Origin: Burkholderiales bacterium
Lineage (GTDB): Bacteria > Pseudomonadota > Gammaproteobacteria > Burkholderiales > Burkholderiaceae_F
Assembly: GCA_016716275.1 (NCBI GenBank)
Contig: JADJWR010000001.1
Coordinates: forward strand, 496,001 to 560,000
Reading direction: 5' to 3'
Length of the DNA stretch: 64,000 nucleotides
A program made the translations under genes and the position numbers. Positions 51,061 to 59,651 of this stretch are shown here, piece by piece. Below the pieces are notes generated by a model that did no database searches, had not been told where the DNA came from, and worked only from the letters and a program-made list of their open reading frames with translations. The number at the start of each line of letters is the position of its first letter. The stretch's first letter is position 1.

Positions 51061-52929
51061 TTGTCAGGGGATGCAGACGGGCATTCGCACCGTGAAGCGC
51101 TGCTGGTTCGGTACCTGACGCCGCTGTTCGGTGATCTGGCGCCAGACACCATCGGTTTCCTGCGCGAGCACGTGCAGTGGATCGAGCTGCCGGCCGGCGG
51201 GGTACTGATCGAACAGGGCGCGCCCGGCGACTCGGCGTACCTGTCGGTCAGTGGCCGCCTGCGTGTGTACATGACCGGCGAGGAGGGTGCACCGCGCATG
51301 GTGCGCGAACTCGGCCGCGGCGAGGTGATCGGCGAGATGAGCCTGTACACCGGCGAGCCGCGTTCGGCCACCGTGGTGGCCATCCGCGACTCGCTGCTGG
51401 CCCGGCTCGCCAAGCCGGACTTCGAGTCACTGCTGGCGCGCAACCCCCGCGCCTCGATCGCCATCACCCGGCAGATCATCGGCCGCCTGCAGACGCAGCA
51501 CCAGCAGCGGCCGCTGCCGGCGCCGGTGACGGTGGCGCTGCTGCCGGTGTCGGAGGGCGTCGCGCTGCACGCCTTCGCCGGGCGCCTGGCCGGCCGACTG
51601 GAGCGCTTCGGCCGCATCCGGGTCGTCGATGCGGCGGCGATCGAGCGCGGCCTGAACGAGACGGGGGCGGCGCTGCGCGAAGGTGCCGATGTCGAGCGTC
51701 GACTGACCCTCGCCCTCGACCGCGTCGAGGCGGAGCACGACTTCGTGCTGCTGCTCGCCAATCCCGGCGCCGACGCGTGGACGCGGCGCTGCATCCGCCA
51801 CGCCGACGAATTGCTGCTGCTGGCCGACGCCACGCGGGCGCCGGCGTTGCACGCGATCGAGCGGGATTGCCTGTCCGCATCGTCACAGCGCAGCGAGGCG
51901 GCGCAGACGCTGGTGCTGCTTCATCCTGCGGCAACCAGAATCCCGCGCGGCATGCGGCAGTGGGTCGCGCGGCGGCCGGTGACGGCGCACGTGAACGTCC
52001 GCCCCGATCTGGACGCCGACATGGCGCGGCTGGCGCGGCTGCTCAGCCGCAACGCCGTTGGCCTGGTGTTCGGCGGCGGCGGGGCGCGCGGCTTCGCCCA
52101 CCTCGGCATCTGGCGGGCGCTGCGCGCGCGCGGCGTAGAGATCGACTTCGTCGGCGGCACCAGCATCGGCGCGGCGATGGCGGCGCTGGTCGCCATCGAC
52201 CAGCCGGTTGACCAGGCGATCGACGTGGCGCGCGCGGCGTTCCGCGGCAATCCGACCGGCGATTACAACCTGCTGCCGCTGGTGTCGCTGATCAAGGGTC
52301 GCCGCGTGCGTTCCGCGATCGCCAGGGCGCTCGATGCGCTGGTCGACGGGTCGGTGGATATCGAGGACCTGTGGAAGGGCTTCTTCTGCATCGCCAGCAA
52401 CTACTCGCAGGGGCGCGAGCAGCGGCTGCTCGGCGGCGACCTGGCGCGTGCGCTGCTGGCGAGCATGGCCATACCGGGCGCGTTGCCGCCGGCGATCGCC
52501 GATGGCGAACTGCTGTGCGACGGTGGCACCTTCAACAATTTTCCGGTCGACGTGATGCGCCAGATGCGCGGCGTCGGCAAGGTGATCGGTGTCGACGTCG
52601 GCGTGCGCAACCCGCGGCGGCTGGAGTTCGACGAAGTGCCGGGCAGCTGGGCGCTGCTCCTCGACCGGCTGCGGCCGCGCCGCCGCCGTCGCTACCGGCT
52701 GCCGTCGCTGGTGTCGTACCTGCTGAACGTCACCATCCTGTACAGCATCTCGCGCCAGGACGAAGCGAAGCGGCTGACCGACCTGTACTTCAACCCGCCG
52801 CTGCACCGGGTCGGCCTGCTGCAGTGGGAGCAGTTCGACGCGATCGTTCGCCAGGGCGAGGAGCACGCGATCGAGGTGCTGGACCGCCCGGGCTCGGCCC
52901 GGCAGGCCGGCCTCTCCGGGGCGCCGTGA
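51061..52929 (+). CDS. cNMP-binding patatin-like phospholipase (NTE type)
   Basis: A 622-residue protein that starts with TTG 51061, supported by GGGGAGG eight bases upstream and no better start nearby. Residues about 15-145 form a cNMP-binding domain with IGEMSLYTGEPRSATVVA (cassette Glu and Arg kept). A Rossmann-like linker follows. The patatin domain (about 340-510) has the oxyanion loop GGGGARGFAHLG, nucleophile S368 in GTSIG and D487 in DGG, so the Ser-Asp dyad is intact. The build resembles neuropathy target esterase, predicting a cyclic-nucleotide-influenced lysophospholipase. Confidence 0.88.
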   Translation: MSGDADGHSHREALLVRYLTPLFGDLAPDTIGFLREHVQWIELPAGGVLIEQGAPGDSAYLSVSGRLRVYMTGEEGAPRMVRELGRGEVIGEMSLYTGEPRSATVVAIRDSLLARLAKPDFESLLARNPRASIAITRQIIGRLQTQHQQRPLPAPVTVALLPVSEGVALHAFAGRLAGRLERFGRIRVVDAAAIERGLNETGAALREGADVERRLTLALDRVEAEHDFVLLLANPGADAWTRRCIRHADELLLLADATRAPALHAIERDCLSASSQRSEAAQTLVLLHPAATRIPRGMRQWVARRPVTAHVNVRPDLDADMARLARLLSRNAVGLVFGGGGARGFAHLGIWRALRARGVEIDFVGGTSIGAAMAALVAIDQPVDQAIDVARAAFRGNPTGDYNLLPLVSLIKGRRVRSAIARALDALVDGSVDIEDLWKGFFCIASNYSQGREQRLLGGDLARALLASMAIPGALPPAIADGELLCDGGTFNNFPVDVMRQMRGVGKVIGVDVGVRNPRRLEFDEVPGSWALLLDRLRPRRRRRYRLPSLVSYLLNVTILYSISRQDEAKRLTDLYFNPPLHRVGLLQWEQFDAIVRQGEEHAIEVLDRPGSARQAGLSGAP

Positions 52930-53053
52930 TCCCGCCTCGCGCAATCCACCCCGTCGATTTGGTACCTGGCCTGAAGCCGCCCGGGCGGGTTGTCGCGACA
53001 ATCGCGCCGCGGCCGTGCCGCGCCGCCGCGCCCGATTGCGGCCGACCCCGACG

Positions 53054-55894
53054 ATGAGCGAGATCCGCGCGCTGCTGCTGACCGACGTCGTCGACAGCAC
53101 CAAGCTGTCGGCGAAGATCGGCGACGATGCCATGGCCGAGGTCTGGACGGCGCACGATCGCGCCGCGCGCGACCTGCTGCCTGCCTGGCGCGGCCGCGAG
53201 ATCGACAAGACCGACGGCATGCTGCTGATGTTCGACAGCGCCGTCGACGCGGTGAACTACGCGCTCGCCTACCACCGGGCGCTGGCGGCGCTGCCGACGC
53301 CGCTGAAGGCGCGCGCGGGCCTGCACGTCGGGCCGGTGCTCCTGCGCGAGAACAGCGCCGAGGATGTCGCCCGCGGCGCCAAACCGCTCGAGGTCGAGGG
53401 GCTGGCCAAGCCGACGGCGGCGCGCGTGATGTCGGTCGCCGCCGGCGGCCAGACGCTGCTGACGCCGGAGGCGCGCGAGGACCTCGGCCAGACGACCTTG
53501 AAGGTCCAGTCGCACGGCCACTGGATGATCAAGGGCGTGCCGGAGCCGGTCGAGCTGTTCGAGGTCGGCGAGCCGCAGGCGCGCTTCGTCGCCCCGCCGG
53601 ACAGCGAGAAGGTGCACCGCGTCGTGCGCGTCGACGACTGGTGGATGCCGGTGCGGGAGATCCCGAACAACCTGCCGCTGCAGCCGTCGTCGTTCGTCGG
53701 CCGGGAAAGGGAACTCGAGGAGGTCAAGTCGGCGCTGGCGGGCGCGCGGCTGGTGACGCTGCTCGGCATGGGCGGCCTGGGCAAGACGCGGCTGTCGCTG
53801 CAGGTCGCCAGCGAGGTGATGCACCAGTTCATCGACGGCGTGTGGTTCGTCGACCTGTCGCCGATCCGCGACGCCGAGCTGGTGGCGAGCGAAGCCGCCC
53901 ACGTGCTCGGCGTGACCGAGGAGCCGGGGCGGCCGCTGCTGCAGACGCTGTGCGCCCACCTGAAGCAGCGGCGCGTGCTGCTGATCCTGGACAACTGCGA
54001 GCACCTGATCAAGGCTGCCGCCGACCTGGCGCACGCCATCGTGCGGGCGGCGCCGAACGTGCGCATCGTCTCGTCGAGCCGCGAGCCGCTGCATGTCCCG
54101 GGTGAGAAGACCTACCCGATCCTGCCGCTGCCGGTGCCGAAGAAGGACGACGGCTTGGAGACGCTGGCGAAGTCGACGGCGGTGCGGCTGTTCGTCGAGC
54201 GGGCGCAGGCGCACAAGCCGGCGTTCGCCTTAACCGAGCGCGAGGCGCCGCTGGTGGCCGAACTGGTGGCGCGGCTGGAGGGCATCCCGCTTGCGCTCGA
54301 GCTGGCGGCGGCGCGGGTCCGCTCGATGTCGGTGCTCGACATCAACGCACGGCTGAAGCACCGCTACAAGCTGCTCACCGGAGGCGGCCGGGTGCTGCAG
54401 GAGCGGCAGCAGACGCTGCGGGCGCTGGTCGACTGGTCGTACGACCTGCTCGAAGAGAACGAGAAATGCGTGCTCGACCGGCTCGCGGTGTTCGTCGGCG
54501 GCTTCGATCTGGCCGCGGCCGAGGCGGTATGCGGCGCCGACCCGGTTGACTCCTTCGAGGTGCTCGACCTGCTCGGCTCGCTGGTCGAGAAGTCGCTGGT
54601 GATGCTCGACGAGCGCGACGAGGGCAGCCGCTACCGGATGCTGGAGACGATCCGCGAGTACGCGCGCGAGAAGCTGGACGAGCGGGGCGAGGACGCGCCG
54701 GCGACGGCCGCGCGGCATTGCGAGCATTACTTCGCGTTCGCCAAGGAGGCGCGCGAGGGAGTGAAGACCGCCGAACAGGCGAAGTGGATTGCGCGGGTGG
54801 AGACCGATCTGGACAACCTGCGCGCGGCCACTTCGCTTGCCCTGGCCGGCGGCGTCGATCCGTTCATTGCAGTCAAGCTGGCGGTCGCGATGCAGAGCTT
54901 CTGGTTGCTGCGCGGCTACACAACAGAGGGTCGAAATGTCGTCCGCGCGGCACTGGCGCTACCTGCGGTGCAGGAGTCGGACATGGCGCAGGCTTGGGCG
55001 CTGTATGTTGGTGCTGCGCTTGCCTACAGCCAGAGTGATCATCCTGCGGCGAGGCGAATGCTTGAGACTTGTCTAGAGCTGCGGAGGAAGCTGGGCAACA
55101 AGGTCGATGTCGCGGCGACGTTGTCGACTCTGGCTCTAGCGCGCATGAAAGGGGGCGACGCTGCAGGTGCGGTCGAATGCGAGCACGAGGCACTCGAGAT
55201 TTTCCGGCAGCTTGGCGACCGCATCGGTGAAGTGGTTGGACTCATCCACATGGGTAAGTTCAGTCTCGGGCGGGGTGACGATGAAGCAGCTCGGGAGCGG
55301 CTGAATCAGGGACTCACTATCGCGCTAGAGATTGGCAATAGGGAGGCCGAAGGCGAGTGTGAGCTGCTGCTCGGTGAACTCGACTTCGATGCCGGAAACT
55401 TCGACGGCGCACGATCGCGATTCGCGCGTTCCCTCGCGGTGTGTCGCGAAGCAGCCGACCGGCACGGAGAGGCGAATGCACTTTGGTCGGAGGGCCGCCT
55501 CGCATTGTCCTGCGGCGACGCCGCTACCGCGCGCCAGCGTCTCAGCGAGGCGCTGCGCGCCTTCCAGGAGTTCGAAATGCGCGAAGAGCTGCTGGGCTGC
55601 TTGGAGGATTGCGCCGTCTTGCATGCTGCCGATGGACAGATTGAGGTCGGCGTGCGTCTCGCCTCGGCAGCGTCGGCGATGCGCGAGCGGCTGGCGCTCG
55701 TGCGCTCGCCGCGCACAGAAGCGGCGTGGAAGGAGCGAGTTGCGACGTTGACCGAATCACTTCCGGAGCCGGGCTTCGGTCAGCAATGGGAAGAAGGCAA
55801 GCGGTGGGGGACGGAGGAGGCAGTGCGCTCGGCTCTCGCAGCTGCAATGCCTGGTGCACAAATGAAAACCGGCGCCTTCGCGCCGGTTGGTTGA
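53054..55894 (+). CDS. Class III cyclase-like domain / NB-ARC ATPase / TPR protein
   Basis: A 946-residue STAND-type protein. Residues 1-180 resemble a class III nucleotidyl cyclase: LLLTDVVDSTKLSAKIGD with the first metal Asp (D11) and EIDKTDGMLLMF with the second. The usual VNxAAR motif reads KPTAAR, so the transition-state Asn is missing while the Arg stays. Next comes an NB-ARC/AfsR-like ATPase (Walker A GMGGLGKT near 240; LLILDNCEHL), a winged-helix region and TPR repeats (about 610-900). Codon use and GC drop from about 54850 onward. The last ten residues are encoded by a terminator hairpin. Confidence 0.83.
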   Translation: MSEIRALLLTDVVDSTKLSAKIGDDAMAEVWTAHDRAARDLLPAWRGREIDKTDGMLLMFDSAVDAVNYALAYHRALAALPTPLKARAGLHVGPVLLRENSAEDVARGAKPLEVEGLAKPTAARVMSVAAGGQTLLTPEAREDLGQTTLKVQSHGHWMIKGVPEPVELFEVGEPQARFVAPPDSEKVHRVVRVDDWWMPVREIPNNLPLQPSSFVGRERELEEVKSALAGARLVTLLGMGGLGKTRLSLQVASEVMHQFIDGVWFVDLSPIRDAELVASEAAHVLGVTEEPGRPLLQTLCAHLKQRRVLLILDNCEHLIKAAADLAHAIVRAAPNVRIVSSSREPLHVPGEKTYPILPLPVPKKDDGLETLAKSTAVRLFVERAQAHKPAFALTEREAPLVAELVARLEGIPLALELAAARVRSMSVLDINARLKHRYKLLTGGGRVLQERQQTLRALVDWSYDLLEENEKCVLDRLAVFVGGFDLAAAEAVCGADPVDSFEVLDLLGSLVEKSLVMLDERDEGSRYRMLETIREYAREKLDERGEDAPATAARHCEHYFAFAKEAREGVKTAEQAKWIARVETDLDNLRAATSLALAGGVDPFIAVKLAVAMQSFWLLRGYTTEGRNVVRAALALPAVQESDMAQAWALYVGAALAYSQSDHPAARRMLETCLELRRKLGNKVDVAATLSTLALARMKGGDAAGAVECEHEALEIFRQLGDRIGEVVGLIHMGKFSLGRGDDEAARERLNQGLTIALEIGNREAEGECELLLGELDFDAGNFDGARSRFARSLAVCREAADRHGEANALWSEGRLALSCGDAATARQRLSEALRAFQEFEMREELLGCLEDCAVLHAADGQIEVGVRLASAASAMRERLALVRSPRTEAAWKERVATLTESLPEPGFGQQWEEGKRWGTEEAVRSALAAAMPGAQMKTGAFAPVG
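55867..55888. terminator. Terminator-type hairpin overlapping the end of the STAND gene
   Basis: AACCGGCGC (55867-55875), loop CTTC, GCGCCGGTT (55880-55888). It lies between two converging genes, with an A-run just upstream and only a short T/G stretch downstream. The upstream gene reads through it before its TGA at 55892, producing the tail MKTGAFAPVG. Confidence 0.7.
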
Positions 55895-55917
55895 CCTGGA
55901 GGAACGCCTGCGGTCAG

Positions 55918-56748
55918 TTAAGCACGCCGCCGAGTGCGGACCACCCATATCGTGGCGAGAAGCGCCACGGCCATGAGCGCCAGACTTCCAGGCTCGGGGA
56001 TATCGATGGGGGCCGCAGCGAACAACGCGCCGTTAGGGTACCGCGGGCGCCCTTCTTCGCTTTCGACGTCACTAATCGAAATGTTCCCCAGTGCACGGAT
56101 CGCCCCAATCAGTTCCCACAGACTATCGATGTCATCAAAATCCGTTGTCGGATGCGAAAGCAAGAGCGGGCCGAAGTAGCCTGGGGGTATTTCGTCCCTT
56201 ACGCCAAGGATGTCGCCACCGAAGATGCCGAGGGGATCGCGAAGGAAATCCGATGTGGCCGGATCAAGAAACAGCAAGCTGAAGAACGGGGAAACGGGCG
56301 GCGCAGGAGAAACCCAAGTGGCCTGGTCCCAGTTCGATGGCAGGGTGGCCAGACTGATCAAATCGTTGTCGATGAAGTGCAGTGCCTGGATCGACATCGA
56401 AGAAGTCGAGAACGTGACGGTTCCCTTGGTGGCCGCCAACGGGTCGGCAACGTCGTAGAACTCGACGGAGGCGCTCTGCACGTTGGAGCCTTGTGCGCAG
56501 CTGCTGGACGCGTCGTAGTCGCGCCCCCCGGTACCGAATGCGCACGAATCCGGTACGAACACATCCACGGTGCCACGCCAGCCCAGACCGTATCCGATTG
56601 GGCTCCCGCTTCCAACGAAAGGTTGGCCGAACGTCGGATCCCACGCGCCGGCGTAGATGATTGCCTGCGCCGGCGACACAACGGCGGCAAGCGCTGCAAC
56701 GGCGGTCATAGCAGCGGTCCGCAGCACTCGTTCGAGATAGACCCGCAT
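55918..56748 (-). CDS. PEP-CTERM sorting domain protein
   Basis: A 276-residue exported protein. ATG 56748 has AGGAG seven bases upstream and gives the signal peptide TAAMTAVAALAAVVSPAQA. The body is Ser/Thr/Asp/Gly-rich and beta-like, without a catalytic motif I know. The C-terminus IPEPGSLALMAVALLATIWVVRTRRRA is a textbook PEP-CTERM signal: PEP motif, hydrophobic helix and basic end, recognised by an exosortase at the inner membrane, typically in exopolysaccharide-forming species. No exosortase gene is in the window. GC is lower than in flanking genes. Confidence 0.9.
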   Translation of the reverse strand: MRVYLERVLRTAAMTAVAALAAVVSPAQAIIYAGAWDPTFGQPFVGSGSPIGYGLGWRGTVDVFVPDSCAFGTGGRDYDASSSCAQGSNVQSASVEFYDVADPLAATKGTVTFSTSSMSIQALHFIDNDLISLATLPSNWDQATWVSPAPPVSPFFSLLFLDPATSDFLRDPLGIFGGDILGVRDEIPPGYFGPLLLSHPTTDFDDIDSLWELIGAIRALGNISISDVESEEGRPRYPNGALFAAAPIDIPEPGSLALMAVALLATIWVVRTRRRA

Positions 56749-56763
56749 CGTCGGCTCCTGCAA

Positions 56764-57104
56764 TTGGGCGGTTCTTCGGTGCCTTCTTCAGGCCGGGGCG
56801 TCAGAAACACGACGGCGCAGCATGCGGCCGAGGCTGATGATAAGCAATATCCGGACCAAGAACGCCTAAACGACTGATGGGAAACGAATCAGATCATTAC
56901 CCTTGCCGTCTTTGTGGAAAATTTTGTAAAGAAATCCGACACTTGGATGGCCTCTTTGACCTGTCATGAAACGGTCGGGCGTTGCGCTTTTTGAGCTAAG
57001 GCTCCGGTCGCGGCGTTGATCTCGCGGACCGTGGGACGGCCCCGCGGGCAGCACGCAGCGAGGCGAGGCGCCAGGTACTTGCGTGCCGCCGGGATGCAGT
57101 GCCG
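56764..57104. other. AT-richer intergenic region upstream of the PEP-CTERM gene
   Basis: This 340-base stretch has no supported gene. It is clearly AT-richer than the rest of the window. On the minus strand the element TGTCGGATTTCTTTACA lies at 56925-56941, about 180 bases before the PEP-CTERM start; its two ends (TGT..., ...ACA) form a loose inverted pair. From memory, similar TGTCGGAT-T-run-TTACA elements precede PEP-CTERM genes in other betaproteobacteria, so it may be a shared promoter or regulator site. I see nothing else of note here. Confidence 0.4.
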
Positions 57105-57923
57105 TCAGCCGCTTCCGGTCATGCCCGGCGTGAAGACATACGCATCCATCGCCAGCACGCCGCCGTCGACGCCAAGATCGAGGCGCTCGACGCGCGGTGC
57201 CGGGCCGGCGGCGCCGAAGGCGAAAGGTAGCGGCAGGAAATGTTCGTCGGTCGGATGCGCGCGCCGCGCGTGCGGCGTCTGCTGCAGCCAGTTTCCGATG
57301 CGTTCGCGATCGTCGCCGCGCAGCGCGTCGTCGACCCAATCGCTGAACTCGCGCACGTAGGGCTCGGCGTCGGTCTCCTGCGGCTGCATGCCGTGCCGCC
57401 GGGCATGGCCGATCCACTCCCGCAGGTTGTGCGTCAGGTGGCCTGAGCCGACGATCAGCACGCCTTCGTCGCGCAGCGGCGCCAGGATCTCGCCCAGCCG
57501 CAGGTGGTGCGCGGCGCCCAGTTGCGGCTGCAGCGAGACCTGCACCACCGGCACGTCGGCCTGCGGATACATGTGCAGCAGCGGCACCCAGGCGCCGTGG
57601 TCGAGTCCGCGGCAGCCGTTGCCGTTGGCGGGCAGGCCGGCGGCGCGGAGCAACTCGATCGCCCGCCCGGCCACCGACGGTTCGCCTGGCGCCGCATAGC
57701 GCACTTCATACAGCTGGGACGGGAAGCCGCCGAAGTCGTGGATCGTCTCCGGTCGGCCGCCGGTGGTCAGCATCGGCCATTCGCTCTCCCAGTGCGCCGA
57801 GGCGATCAGCACCGCCCGGGGGTGCGGCAGGTCGCGGCCGAGCGCCGCCCACGCCGCGCCGGCGCGCCCGGCGTGCAGCGCGTGCATCGGCGAGCCGTGT
57901 GAAAGGAAAAGCGTGGGCAGCAT
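57105..57923 (-). CDS. LigB-type extradiol ring-cleavage dioxygenase (YgiD/DODA class)
   Basis: A 272-residue non-haem metal dioxygenase. It starts MLPTLFLSHGSPM with the first metal His and has ASAHWES (second His), HDFGGFP, GLDHGAWVPLLHMYP and VGSGHLTHNLREW with further conserved His. This is the class III extradiol/4,5-DOPA dioxygenase family. The substrate is probably a catechol; the natural one is unknown. The DoxX gene lies just upstream on the same strand, and a 15-base GATCGAC-G-GTCGATC palindrome (57928-57942) separates them. Confidence 0.87.
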   Translation of the reverse strand: MLPTLFLSHGSPMHALHAGRAGAAWAALGRDLPHPRAVLIASAHWESEWPMLTTGGRPETIHDFGGFPSQLYEVRYAAPGEPSVAGRAIELLRAAGLPANGNGCRGLDHGAWVPLLHMYPQADVPVVQVSLQPQLGAAHHLRLGEILAPLRDEGVLIVGSGHLTHNLREWIGHARRHGMQPQETDAEPYVREFSDWVDDALRGDDRERIGNWLQQTPHARRAHPTDEHFLPLPFAFGAAGPAPRVERLDLGVDGGVLAMDAYVFTPGMTGSG

Positions 57924-57947
57924 GGCTGATCGACGGTCGATCGGTGC

Positions 57948-58373
57948 TTAGGCGGCCTGCAACTGGGGACGACGGCCAGTGCGCAGATTGGCCAACGCAT
58001 ACGCGCCGTTGCCGAGCAGCGCCTGCACCACCGTCGCTGCGGCCAGGAAGGCGGGGTATTCCCATCCGCCTTTGGGCGCCGAGAACACCCAGCCGTTGCC
58101 GGCGTGCGCCCACGTCGCGCCGAGCAGCACCGGCAGCAGCGCGATCGCGACCCAGCGCGTTCCCACGCCGGCGATCAGCAGCAGGCCGCCGACCAGTTCG
58201 GCGGCGAACACCGCGTAGGCCAGCGGGCCGGGCAGGCCGATCGACTGGAAGAACTGCGCCGTCCCAGGCAGCGTGAACACGGCGAGCTTGAGCAGCGCGT
58301 GGGCGACGAACATCACGCCGAGCGACAGGCGCATCACGAGGGCGGCGTAGGCAGTTGTGCGGGCTTCGGTCAT
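57948..58373 (-). CDS. DoxX family membrane protein
   Basis: A 141-residue protein with four hydrophobic segments and the DoxX pattern: RLSLGVMFVAHALLKLAVF, FFQSIGLPGPLAYAVFAAELVGGLLLIAGVGTRW, LLPVLLGATWAHAGNGWVFSAPKGGWEYP. ATG 58373 is preferred because GGAG lies seven bases upstream; an ATG at 58400 is possible. DoxX genes often accompany LigB-type dioxygenases and a LysR regulator, as here. Its function is uncertain. Confidence 0.87.
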   Translation of the reverse strand: MTEARTTAYAALVMRLSLGVMFVAHALLKLAVFTLPGTAQFFQSIGLPGPLAYAVFAAELVGGLLLIAGVGTRWVAIALLPVLLGATWAHAGNGWVFSAPKGGWEYPAFLAAATVVQALLGNGAYALANLRTGRRPQLQAA

Positions 58374-58524
58374 CGATGACTCCGTTCGGTTGGTTGACAT
58401 GGTTGAACCTCGAGTCGACCCCGCCGCGGCGGCATCGGTCAGTGCTGCAAATCTATCTGTCGCTCTACGAGGGATAAAGATCGAATCAATGGAAATTCTG
58501 TCCCGAAAAATGAAACAATGACTG

Positions 58525-59469
58525 ATGGACCGGATCGCCGCCATGCAGGCCTTCGTCCACGTCGTCGAGGCGGGCAGCTTCGTGCGCGCGGCCGGGCGGC
58601 TCGGTGCGTCGACCTCGTCGACGTCCCGCCTGGTGGCGGACCTCGAATCACACCTTGGCGCGCGGCTGCTCAACCGCACCACGCGCAAGCTGTCGCTGAC
58701 CGAGACCGGTCAGGCCTACTACGAGCGCTGCGTGCAGTTGCTGGCCGACCTCGGCGAGGCCGAGGCTGCGGCCGGCGCCTCGGCTTCGGCGCCGACGGGT
58801 CGGCTGAAGCTCACCTGCCCGTTCAACCTGCTGGTGCAGCCGATCGGGCCGGCGCTCGCCGAGTTCAATCGGCACCATCCGAAGGTGACCTTCGACGTCA
58901 CGGTGGCCGACCGGGTGATCGATCTGGTCGAGGAGGGCTTCGACCTGGCGGTCCGCATCGGAGCGCCCGGCGGTGAACGGCTGGTGGCGCGCCGGCTCGG
59001 CTCGACGCAACTGGTGCCGTGCGCGTCTGCCGCGTACCTGGCGCAGCACGGCGCGCCGCTGGCCCCGGAGGAACTCGTCCGGCACCAGGCGCTGACCTAC
59101 GCCTACGTTGCGGCGCCGTTCCAGTGGCGGCTCGCCGACGCGGCCGGCGCGCCGCACGAGGTGCGGGTCGGCGGGCCGCTGCACGCCAACAGCGGCGAAC
59201 TTCTGGTTGCCGCCGCCGTGGCGGGCATGGGAATCGTCCTCGAACCCGACTTCGTGGTTGCGCCCCACCTGGCCCGTGGCGAACTGCAGCGCGTGCTGCC
59301 CGGCTGGGCGGGCCCCCGGCTCGATGTCTGGGCCGTCTACCCGAGCCGGCGGCACCTGTCGGCGAAGGTGCGTGCCTTCGTCGACTACCTCGCCGGGATC
59401 TTCGCCGCCGACCCGCTGCGCCGGCCAGCGCGCGCCGCGACGCGGCCGCGGCAAAGACCCCGCTGCTGA
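58525..59469 (+). CDS. LysR-family transcriptional regulator
   Basis: A 314-residue regulator: winged helix-turn-helix at residues 4-62 (MQAFVHVVEAGSFVRAAGRLGAS...LESHLGARLLNRTTRKLSLTE), then a LysR substrate-binding domain of the CrgA/AaeR-like type (RLKLTCPFNLLVQPIGPALAEF). It is divergent from doxX across 151 bases and most likely controls the doxX-dioxygenase pair and itself. The C-terminal tail (ARAATRPRQRPRC) is basic and probably disordered. Confidence 0.88.
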   Translation: MDRIAAMQAFVHVVEAGSFVRAAGRLGASTSSTSRLVADLESHLGARLLNRTTRKLSLTETGQAYYERCVQLLADLGEAEAAAGASASAPTGRLKLTCPFNLLVQPIGPALAEFNRHHPKVTFDVTVADRVIDLVEEGFDLAVRIGAPGGERLVARRLGSTQLVPCASAAYLAQHGAPLAPEELVRHQALTYAYVAAPFQWRLADAAGAPHEVRVGGPLHANSGELLVAAAVAGMGIVLEPDFVVAPHLARGELQRVLPGWAGPRLDVWAVYPSRRHLSAKVRAFVDYLAGIFAADPLRRPARAATRPRQRPRC

Positions 59470-59554
59470 CCCGGACCGCCGGTGCGGTTGCCGGCAGGCC
59501 GGCAACCCGTCGTGCTGCTTCGCACCAATAGAAGTGCACCTCTATCGGCCGCGG

Positions 59555-59594
59555 TTGACCGCCGCCGCCGACTCGGAAATAGTACGAACGTTCG
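59555..59594 (+). promoter_or_regulatory. Promoter with palindromic operator before the TetR gene
   Basis: A -35 (TTGACC, 59555-59560) and a -10 (AATAGT, 59578-59583) are 17 bases apart. A perfect palindrome CGAACGTTCG (59585-59594) begins just after the -10, at the likely transcription start. A TetR dimer bound there would repress its own gene and the acyl-CoA dehydrogenase and FadB-type genes behind it. The rest of 59470-59651 shows no gene. Confidence 0.6.
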
Positions 59595-59651
59595 ATTCTT
59601 TCTGAAATCGGCGGGAGTGGTGCACCCCGCCGACGAGCCCGGGATCAGCCC

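Noticed and set aside
52977..52988. CCGCCCGGGCGG palindrome before the STAND gene
   Set aside because: Twelve-base GC palindromes are expected by chance at this base composition, and it lacks promoter context or a T-run.
51061..55894. A complete CBASS or Pycsar defence operon
   Set aside because: There is no CD-NTase, the cyclase-like domain lacks a key Asn, the patatin protein is the common NTE type, and no other defence or mobile genes flank it. Kept only as a hypothesis in the findings.
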